Below are positions 1 through 6,270 of a stretch of 11,175 nucleotides of DNA, piece by piece; within the stretch, counting starts at the first letter, position 1, and each line of letters starts with the position of its first letter. Made by a program: the position numbers and the translations under genes. This DNA is from Acidobacteriota bacterium (GTDB lineage Bacteria; Acidobacteriota; Thermoanaerobaculia; Thermoanaerobaculales; Thermoanaerobaculaceae), in assembly GCA_021782525.1 (NCBI GenBank), contig JAJXUY010000022.1, positions 492 to 11,666 of the forward strand, written 5' to 3'. The notes below the pieces were generated by a model that saw only the letters and a program-made list of their open reading frames with translations, did not search any database and was not told the origin of the DNA.

Positions 1-1
1 G

Positions 2-1246
2 CCGTACCGGTTCAACCGGAGCTTCGACCTCGCAATCGGCTACCACACGCGCTCGGTGCTCGCCGCGCCGATCGCCACCCGTTCCGACCAGGTGATCGGC
101 GTGCTGCAACTGATCAACCGCAAGGCCGCGCCGGGCGACCGCATCCTCTCGGAGGAGGACGCCGATCGCCTGGTGCGGCCGTTCGCGGAGCCGGAGGTGG
201 CCGTGATCCGCGCGCTCGCGGCCCAGGCGGCGGTCGCGATCGAGAACACCAGGCTGGTGCGGGAGATCGAGGAGCTGTTCGAGGGGTTCGTGCGGGCGGC
301 GGTGGTGACGATCGAGCAACGCGACCCTTCGACATCGGGTCACTCGCTGCGGGTGGCGCATTACACGACGACGTTGGCGCACGCGGTCGAGAGGGTGGCG
401 GCGGGCCCGCACCGCGGCCTCGCGTTCTCCCGCGACGAGATGACCCAGCTGCGCTACGCGGCGCTGCTGCACGACTTCGGCAAGGTCGGCGTGCGCGAGG
501 CGGTCCTCACCAAGGCCAGGAAGCTGGAACCCGACCGGCTGGCCCTGGTGCAGGAGAGGTTCCGACACGCCGGGAGAGCGCGCGAGGTGGCGATGCTCCG
601 GCAACTCCTCCTGGAGCTGCAACGGCTCGGGCGCGCGCCGACGGACGCCGACCTCGGGAATCTGGAGGCCGCGCTGGGCAACGTCAGGGCCGACCTGGGC
701 GCCTCGCTCGCGGCCGTGCTCACCGCCAACGAGCCCACGATCCTCGAGGAGGGCACGCGGCGCGCGGTGGAGGAGTTGCAGGGGGCGTCGTTCGTCGGTG
801 AGGGCGGGATCGACGTACCGCTCGTGCGCGCGGAGGAGGCGAGGGCGCTGCTGGTGCCGCGGGGCTCGCTCGACGACCTCGAGCGGCAGGAGATGGAGTC
901 CCACGTCGTGCGCTCGTACGAGTTCCTGCTCACGATCCCGTGGCCGAAGAGGTTCGCGAAGGTGCCCGCGCTGGCGTACGCCCATCACGAGAAGCTCAAC
1001 GGACGCGGGTACCCCAACCGCCTCGTCGCCGCCGCCATCCCTCCGGAGGTGCGGATGATCACCATCGCCGACATCTTCGACGCCCTGACGACCGGCGACC
1101 GCCCGTACCGGCGGGCGAGCTCGCCGGAACGCGCCCTGGCCGTGCTCGCCGATGAGACCCGAGAGGGGTTCCTCGATCCCGATCTCGTGCGGCTGTTCGT
1201 CGACGCCCGGATCTTCGAGCGTCCGATGACGGAACCGCTCCCGTAG
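2..1246 (+). CDS. GAF / HD-GYP domain phosphodiesterase (5' partial)
   Basis: Likely a sensory protein that hydrolyses cyclic di-GMP (or a related cyclic dinucleotide) in the cytoplasm under control of a GAF domain. The frame is open from base 2 to the TAG at 1244-1246, so the true start lies upstream and only the C-terminal 414 residues are seen. Numbering from base 2, residues 1-85 are the end of a GAF domain, including a stretch reading VIGVLQLINRK. A short linker helix follows. The HD-GYP domain starts near residue 95, with a conserved SGHSLRVA histidine at 114, the HD pair at 157-158 in LLHDFGKVGV, H301, and the HHEKLNGRGYP motif at 328-338. The usual DG of that last motif is NG here. 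About 100 extra residues (roughly 188-288) separate the HD segment from the helix before the GYP motif. Family assignment is firm; active cyclic-di-GMP hydrolysis is inferred from the retained metal ligands. It is followed by a 217-bp gap and then a sensor kinase on the same strand. Confidence 0.9.
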   Translation, partial: PYRFNRSFDLAIGYHTRSVLAAPIATRSDQVIGVLQLINRKAAPGDRILSEEDADRLVRPFAEPEVAVIRALAAQAAVAIENTRLVREIEELFEGFVRAAVVTIEQRDPSTSGHSLRVAHYTTTLAHAVERVAAGPHRGLAFSRDEMTQLRYAALLHDFGKVGVREAVLTKARKLEPDRLALVQERFRHAGRAREVAMLRQLLLELQRLGRAPTDADLGNLEAALGNVRADLGASLAAVLTANEPTILEEGTRRAVEELQGASFVGEGGIDVPLVRAEEARALLVPRGSLDDLERQEMESHVVRSYEFLLTIPWPKRFAKVPALAYAHHEKLNGRGYPNRLVAAAIPPEVRMITIADIFDALTTGDRPYRRASSPERALAVLADETREGFLDPDLVRLFVDARIFERPMTEPLP

Positions 1247-1463
1247 CGCGTGGGCACTCCGGACCCGCGGCCGGCCCCGCACGGACGGGCCTGTCGCCAT
1301 TCCTGGGAGACCGGGCGCGACGCCGGCGCTGTCGGCGGTGCAACGGGGCGGCGCAGTCCCCGCGAGCGCGGGCGTGTAGACTTGCGCCAGAGATCATGGT
1401 CGGGCTCGCGGCGAGCGATGTTCCCCCCGAGCCGGGGGACGCGAGCGCTGTTGGGGAGGGGCG
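1247..1463. other. Intergenic region upstream of the hybrid kinase
   Basis: This 217-bp spacer separates two genes on the same strand. It holds a small GC stem-loop (CCCGC at 1359-1363 pairing with GCGGG at 1368-1372, 4-nt loop) without a T tract. A weak -10-like TAGACT lies at 1377-1382 with no convincing -35. A GGAGG Shine-Dalgarno at 1455-1459 lies four bases before the kinase ATG. The length of the gap suggests the kinase may have its own promoter, but no strong promoter can be named. Confidence 0.35.
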
Positions 1464-4400
1464 ATGGCGGAAGTTGCGGCAAGCGCCGCCCGGCGCCCGG
1501 TCGGGCGCGTGGGTTGGAGGGGCCTGGGCACCGCGCTGCTGCTCGCCGGCACGGCCGTGGTCGTCGTCCTCTTCGTGCTGTTCGCCAGGGGGCAGCGGGC
1601 CGAGGTCGAAGCGATCTGGCGCGGCCGCCTGTCGGCGATGGCGGCGGACCGACAGGCGGCGATCGAGCGCTGGCTGACCGGCCGGCGGGAGGACGCCAGG
1701 ATGATCGCGGGGTTCCCGTCGGTGCGGGCGCTGGCCGCGCCGGCCGCGGGAGCGCCGACCGGCGGGTTGGGGCCGCATATCGCCGAGATCCTCGGTGACT
1801 TCATCCGCGAGCGCGAGTACACGGAGGCGGCGCTCGTGGATGGTGCGGGCGCGGTCCTGGCGCAGGGGAGCGGCGAGCCGCTGCCGGAGGACGCCTTGGC
1901 GCAGGTGCGGAGGACGGCGGCCGGAGCCGCGACGGGGCCCCAGTGCTTCATCCGGGGCCGCTCGGGTGCGCCGCTGCTGCTCACGATGCAACCGGTGGGC
2001 GTGCGGCCGCCGTACCGCGCGGTCGTGCTGCTCTTCTCCGACCCGGGGCGATGGATCTTCCGTCTGCTGGCCATGGAGCCGATCCCCACCGCCACCGGCG
2101 AGAGCCTGCTGGTGCAGCGCGAGGGCGACCGCCTGGTCTACGTGAGCCCGTTGCGCCTGTCCGCTGCGCGACCGCTCACGCGCCTGGTCACAGACACGCG
2201 TCAGGACCCGGCGGCGTGGCTGGCGACGAGCGGGAAGGTGACGTTCGGGCGCTTCACGGATTACCGCGGCGTCGAGGTCCTCGCGGCGTCGCGGCCGGTG
2301 CCCGCGACCGGGTGGGGGCTGGTGGTGAAGGTCGACGCGCGCGAGGCGATGGCTCCGTGGCGGCGGGCCGTGACGCTCGGAGCGCTCGCCGGCGTGCTGG
2401 CCCTCGGGGCCCTGGCGGCGCTCCTGGCCGCGTTCCTCAGCCGCCGACGGGTTGTCGAGCTGGCCGAGACGTTGCAGGAACGGGAGCGTTACGAAGAACG
2501 GCTGCGCAGCCTCGGACGTCTCTACCGCACGCTGTCGGAGGTCAATCAGCTCCTCGTGCGGGAGCAGGACGAGGCCGCGTTGCTCTCCGAGGTCTGCCGG
2601 ATCGTGGTCGGCGAGGGCGGCTACCGGATGGCCTGGGTGGCCTCCAAGGAGAACGACGGGTCGCTGCGGATGGTGGCCTCGGCCGGGGATGTGGCGACCT
2701 ACCTCGAAGGCGCGTCGATCCGTTGGGACGACACGCCGGAAGGCCGCGGGCCGACCGGCACCGCCGTGCGTGAGAACCGCCCGGTCGTGAACAACGACAC
2801 GCTGGCCAACCCGGCGCTCGACGCCTGGCGAGAGCGCGTCAACTCCGCCGGCTATCGTTCCTCCGCCGCGTTTCCGGTGCCGGTCGGCGGCGGGGTCGTC
2901 GGAGCGCTGACCGTGTATGAGTCGGAGCCCGATGCCTTCGACGAGGAACGGCTCCGCCTCCTCGCCGAACTCGCCTCCGACATCGGCTACTCGCTCGGGG
3001 CGCTGCGGGAGCGCGCGGCGCGCCGGGCGGCCGAGGTGGCGCTGCGCGAATCGGAGCAGCGCTTTGCCGTCTTCATGAGCCAGCTCCCCGGCGTGGCGGT
3101 GATGCGCGACCGCGACGGGCGCTACCTCTTCATGAACGACGCGTGGGAAGAGGTGATGCACCTCAAGCGCGCCGACCTCCTGAACAAGACGCCGATGGAG
3201 TGCTTTCCCGAGACCAGCGCCGAGGAGCTGCTGGCCGGGGACCGTGAGGTGCTGCGGACGGGCGAGCCCCTGACGCATGTCGTGCCGCTGCAGCATCACG
3301 ACCGCGTCCGCCACTGGTTGACGCACCACTTCCCGATTCCGGGCCCCGATGGGAGGATCGCCGCCATCGGCATCCTCTACGTTGACATCAGCGACCGCAT
3401 CCGCGCCGAGGAGAGCCTGCGCGAGCGCGAGGCGATGTTCAAGACGCTGGCGGAGTCGGCGCACACGGCGATCTTCGTTTACCGCGGCGCGACCTTCGTC
3501 TATGTCAACCCCGAGGTCGAGCGCCTGACCGGCTATTCCGTCGAAGAGCTCATTGGGCGCAACGTGCTCTCGGTGGTTCACCCCGAAGACCTGGCAATGG
3601 TGCGGCGCAACCTCGAGTCCCGGGCGCGCGGCGAGCACCCGCCGGCACGCTACGAGTTCCGCATCGTCGCCAGGACCGGTGAGGTGCGCTGGATCGACTT
3701 CACGGCGGCCGCTTCCGAGTTCATGGGGGAGCGGGCGATCCTCTGCACGGCCTACGAGATCACCGAGCGTAAGGCGGCCGAGGAGGAGCGCGCCCGCCTG
3801 GCCGCGGCGATCGAGCAGAGTGGAGAGGCGGTGGTCCTGACCGACCCGGACGGTACGGTCCGCTACGTCAACCCGGCGTTCACCAGGATCACCGGGTACT
3901 CCGCCGCCGAGGCGATCGGCCGGACACCGGCGGTTCTCAAGAGCGGCCAGCAGAGCGAGGCGTTCTACCGTGAGCTGTGGGCGACCATCACGGCCGGCAA
4001 GACGTGGGAAGGGCGCATCGTCAACCGGCGCAAGGACGGCAGCCTCTACACCGAGGAGATGACGATCTCGGCCGTGCGCGACGCCGCCGGCGCGATCATC
4101 CAGTTCGTCGCCGTCAAGCGCGACATCACGGCGCACCTCGACATGGAGGCGCAGCTCCTGCAGGCACAGAAGATGGAGGCCGTCGGCCTGCTCGCCGGCG
4201 GTGTGGCGCACGACTTCAACAACCTCCTGCAGGCGATGTTGGTGGTCGTCGCGCTCGCCCGCTCCGACCGATCGAGCACGGAGCGGGCGTTCGCGCGCCT
4301 GGAGGAACTCGAGGGCCAGATCCGGCGCGGCGGCGCGCTGACGCGCCAGCTCCTTCTCTTCGCCCGGCGCGAGACGACGCGGCCGGAGACGTTCGATCTC

Positions 4401-5243
4401 AACGAGCTGGTGCGCGACGTGACCCGCATGCTCGGCCGGCTGGTGCGCGAGAACATCACGCTGTCGTCGCGCCTGGAGGAAGTCGTGCTGCCGGTCGACG
4501 CGGATCGCTCCCAGATCGAGCAGGTGCTCGTCAACCTCGTGGTCAACGCGAGCGACGCGATGCCGGACGGCGGGCGGATCGAGATCTCCACCTGGGGCCG
4601 CCCAGGGCTGGTCGGGCTGGTGGTCGCGGATAACGGCCCCGGGATCCCGGCCGCGATCAGGAGCCGGATCTTCGAGCCGTTCTTCACGACCAAGGGGCCG
4701 GGGAAGGGGACCGGCCTCGGGCTGTCGGTCGTGCACGGCATCGTGACGCGTTTCGCGGGTAGCGTCGAGGTTGCGAGCGAAGAGGGGAACGGGGCCACGT
4801 TCACCGTCACGCTGCCGCGCGCCGCCGGACCGCTGCGCGCGGCACCGCCGAGCGCCCTCGCGACGGCGCCGGAGGCCGGGCACGGGGAGCGCATCCTCAT
4901 CGTCGAGGACGAGGCGGCCGCACGGGAGGCGCTGGGGGAGATCCTGACCTCGCTCGGGTACGTGGTGGTCGGGGTCGGGAGCGGCGGCGAGGCCGAAGCG
5001 CGGCCCGCCCAGCCGGGGTTCGACCTGCTCCTCACCGACCTCGTGCTCCCCGACGTCTCTGGCCTCGACCTCGCCGTCCGCCTCAAAGAGCGGTGGCCGC
5101 GCATGGAACTGGTCCTGATGTCGGGTTACAGCGACAACGACGCCGTGCGGGAGGCCGTCACGAAGGGCCGTGCCCGCTTCCTGCAGAAGCCGTTCGGGCT
5201 CGACACGCTGGCCCGCGAGCTGCACGACGCCCTCGCCCGCTAG
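1464..5243 (+). CDS. Membrane-bound hybrid sensor histidine kinase (Cache-GAF-PAS3-HisKA-HATPase-REC)
   Basis: A 1259-residue two-component kinase that should sense a signal outside the membrane, autophosphorylate on histidine and pass the phosphate to its own receiver. A transmembrane helix at about 21-42 and a second at about 302-325 bracket a periplasmic region of about 260 residues. That region resembles a Cache sensor, with an ERWLTGRREDA-type helix near 68-78 and a TGWGLVVKVD strand at 282-291. Then come a GAF domain (about 350-515) and three PAS domains (about 531-645, 656-770, 778-890). The HisKA domain has GGVAHDFNN with phospho-acceptor H916. The HATPase domain has N-box N1028, DNGPG at 1056-1060 and GTGLGL at 1082-1087. 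The receiver (about 1143-1255) has E1148/D1149, phospho-acceptor D1192, S1220 and K1242. All catalytic residues are present. The ATG at 1464 is chosen for GGAGG at 1455-1459 and because the first membrane helix follows closely. No separate output regulator lies beside it. The stop TAG lies within a CTAG duplicated by a MITE-like insertion. Confidence 0.93.
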   Translation: MAEVAASAARRPVGRVGWRGLGTALLLAGTAVVVVLFVLFARGQRAEVEAIWRGRLSAMAADRQAAIERWLTGRREDARMIAGFPSVRALAAPAAGAPTGGLGPHIAEILGDFIREREYTEAALVDGAGAVLAQGSGEPLPEDALAQVRRTAAGAATGPQCFIRGRSGAPLLLTMQPVGVRPPYRAVVLLFSDPGRWIFRLLAMEPIPTATGESLLVQREGDRLVYVSPLRLSAARPLTRLVTDTRQDPAAWLATSGKVTFGRFTDYRGVEVLAASRPVPATGWGLVVKVDAREAMAPWRRAVTLGALAGVLALGALAALLAAFLSRRRVVELAETLQERERYEERLRSLGRLYRTLSEVNQLLVREQDEAALLSEVCRIVVGEGGYRMAWVASKENDGSLRMVASAGDVATYLEGASIRWDDTPEGRGPTGTAVRENRPVVNNDTLANPALDAWRERVNSAGYRSSAAFPVPVGGGVVGALTVYESEPDAFDEERLRLLAELASDIGYSLGALRERAARRAAEVALRESEQRFAVFMSQLPGVAVMRDRDGRYLFMNDAWEEVMHLKRADLLNKTPMECFPETSAEELLAGDREVLRTGEPLTHVVPLQHHDRVRHWLTHHFPIPGPDGRIAAIGILYVDISDRIRAEESLREREAMFKTLAESAHTAIFVYRGATFVYVNPEVERLTGYSVEELIGRNVLSVVHPEDLAMVRRNLESRARGEHPPARYEFRIVARTGEVRWIDFTAAASEFMGERAILCTAYEITERKAAEEERARLAAAIEQSGEAVVLTDPDGTVRYVNPAFTRITGYSAAEAIGRTPAVLKSGQQSEAFYRELWATITAGKTWEGRIVNRRKDGSLYTEEMTISAVRDAAGAIIQFVAVKRDITAHLDMEAQLLQAQKMEAVGLLAGGVAHDFNNLLQAMLVVVALARSDRSSTERAFARLEELEGQIRRGGALTRQLLLFARRETTRPETFDLNELVRDVTRMLGRLVRENITLSSRLEEVVLPVDADRSQIEQVLVNLVVNASDAMPDGGRIEISTWGRPGLVGLVVADNGPGIPAAIRSRIFEPFFTTKGPGKGTGLGLSVVHGIVTRFAGSVEVASEEGNGATFTVTLPRAAGPLRAAPPSALATAPEAGHGERILIVEDEAAAREALGEILTSLGYVVVGVGSGGEAEARPAQPGFDLLLTDLVLPDVSGLDLAVRLKERWPRMELVLMSGYSDNDAVREAVTKGRARFLQKPFGLDTLARELHDALAR

Positions 5244-5423
5244 GAGCCTGTCGCGCATAGCGACGGGAGCGAGGGTCGCGATGGCGCCCGCTGGCAAGGC
5301 GGACAAGCGAAATGCCCGCAGCCGTAGCTGCAGCCTACGTCGAGGACATTTCGCACAGGCCAACGCAGCCAGCGGAATGCCAGCGCGAGCCGCAGCCGGA
5401 GTCGATGCGCGACAGGCTCCTAG
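5240..5423. mobile_element. MITE-like palindromic element with CTAG target duplication
   Basis: A 176-bp non-coding element (5244-5419) is bounded by perfect 15-bp terminal inverted repeats, GAGCCTGTCGCGCAT at 5244-5258 and its reverse complement at 5405-5419. It is flanked by CTAG at 5240-5243 and 5420-5423, which reads as a 4-bp target duplication. Because CTAG is palindromic, the full inverted repeat is 19 bp. Inner paired blocks share nearly the same centre: CCGCTGGC 5288-5295 with 5368-5375, GCGAAATG 5307-5314 with 5347-5354, and CGTAG 5323-5327 with CTACG 5335-5339. The whole element could therefore fold as one long interrupted hairpin. It has no transposase. A CTAG or TA target with termini beginning GAG is typical of parts of the IS5 family; a TA duplication of IS630/mariner type would place the ends at 5243-5420 instead. 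Both the family and transposase-driven spread are inferred; no second copy lies in this window. Confidence 0.75.
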
Positions 5424-5427
5424 AGGC

Positions 5428-5455
5428 GCGCGGGCGCCGCCAGGGGCGCCCGCGC
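5428..5455. terminator. GC-rich stem-loop between convergent genes
   Basis: A perfect 11-bp inverted repeat, GCGCGGGCGCC at 5428-5438 and GGCGCCCGCGC at 5445-5455, encloses a 6-nt loop. It lies 29 bp beyond the stop of the leftward Spy-like gene and just past the MITE-like element on the kinase side. There is no T tract on either strand, so it is not a textbook intrinsic terminator. A bidirectional termination or 3'-end-protection role is inferred from its position. Confidence 0.45.
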
Positions 5456-5484
5456 CAGATCGGTTCAACCTCGGCGCCGCCGGG

Positions 5485-5964
5485 CTACGGCCGGCCGCCA
5501 CCGGACTGCATCCGCGCGGCGAACTTGGCGCGGATCTGGTTGTACTGCGCGAGCTGGGCCGGGGTGAGTACCGCGAGGACGCTCGCCTGCGTCTGGAAGC
5601 GGCTCACCACGAGCTGCTGCACCAGCGGCGTCTGCTGGGCGATGTAGTTGTTGACTGCCGTGGCGTCGAACTGGGCCGGGTTATACGCCGCCACGAACGT
5701 CTGGCGGTTGGCCTTGATCTGGTCGCGCGTGCCCTGGTTGGCCGTGCGGGCGGCCGACACGATCCCCTTGATCTGGGTGACCTGAGCGTCGCTGAGGCCG
5801 AGCTTGTCGGCGAGGCGCAGAACCATGCCGCCGTCCATCCCCATGAGACCGTGTTCCCCGCCCGGCCCCATCGGACCGTGCCCCCAGTGACCCGCCGCCG
5901 ACACCGTTGCGGGGAGGAGAACCGCCGCCGCGAGGATCGCGAGAACCGCATGCCGAATCTTCAT
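5485..5964 (-). CDS. Periplasmic LTXXQ-motif (Spy/CpxP-like) protein
   Basis: A 159-residue secreted protein that resembles the Spy/CpxP group of small helical periplasmic proteins, known for chaperone or envelope-stress roles. The start at 5964 (MKIRHAVLAI...) is preferred over an upstream in-frame start at 6000. It gives a clean signal peptide (basic n-region, hydrophobic core to about residue 20, cleavage probably after VSA at 23) and has GGGAG six bases upstream (complement of 5971-5975). The mature N-terminus is rich in His, Gly and Met (about residues 25-47). Helical segments follow, with LTXXQ-type motifs LSDAQ at 57-61 and LTPAQ at 133-137. The helices between are rich in Gln, Asn and Ala. 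It is transcribed towards the hybrid kinase and away from the acyl-CoA ligase. Family assignment is moderately sure; a role in metal or envelope stress is inference only. Confidence 0.82.
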   Translation of the reverse strand: MKIRHAVLAILAAAVLLPATVSAAGHWGHGPMGPGGEHGLMGMDGGMVLRLADKLGLSDAQVTQIKGIVSAARTANQGTRDQIKANRQTFVAAYNPAQFDATAVNNYIAQQTPLVQQLVVSRFQTQASVLAVLTPAQLAQYNQIRAKFAARMQSGGGRP

Positions 5965-6270
5965 GATTGGCTCCCTTTCTCGGCGGAACCGTCCCGGCAC
6001 CGCCTCTGCTGCAGAAGACGCGGGTTCGGCGGCAGGCGTTACACCGCCCGTCGCCGACGCGGGTGGCCGGGCGGCCGGCGCCGGCTCGCGCGCCCGGCGC
6101 CAAAAGACGGGTCGCGCCCCGCATCACGCGGGGGTGCTATCCTCGAATGAACTGATCGCGGGTGCACAGCGGCATCTCGGAGGCGGCGTGCGAAACCGCC
6201 GTCCGCGCACCGGGCCTTGCTCCTCCGGCGATGCCGGGAGCCGGCGTGAGGTAGGAGGCGGGAGGACGAG
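5965..6270. promoter_or_regulatory. Divergent intergenic region and structured leader of the ligase gene
   Basis: A 306-bp region lies between the leftward Spy-like gene and the rightward ligase, so it should hold both promoters. Rightward, a -10-like TATCCT sits at 6138-6143 with no good -35. Leftward, only a weak GTAACG on the complement (about 6038-6043) is seen. If the rightward site is used, the ligase leader would be about 120 nt. That leader can form a GGCGG/CCGCC hairpin (about 6183-6200). A TCCTCC at 6221-6226 could pair with the GGAGGA Shine-Dalgarno at 6261-6266. No RNA gene, known riboswitch consensus or convincing small ORF is visible. Confidence 0.4.

Noticed and set aside
1059..5501. 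1480-codon open frame on the minus strand opposite the hybrid kinase
   Set aside because: Its product is Arg/Pro/Ala/Gly-rich with no recognisable domain, while the plus strand encodes a complete multidomain kinase with intact motifs. Long antisense open frames are expected at this GC content.
5965..6000. Upstream in-frame start for the Spy-like protein, adding MPGRFRREREPI
   Set aside because: It would bury the signal peptide behind 12 charged residues and ignore the GGGAG site correctly spaced from the ATG at 5964.
5170..6150. 326-codon plus-strand frame spanning the MITE-like element and Spy-like gene
   Set aside because: It crosses the kinase end, a palindromic element and a convincing minus-strand secreted protein; it shows no ribosome site or domain.
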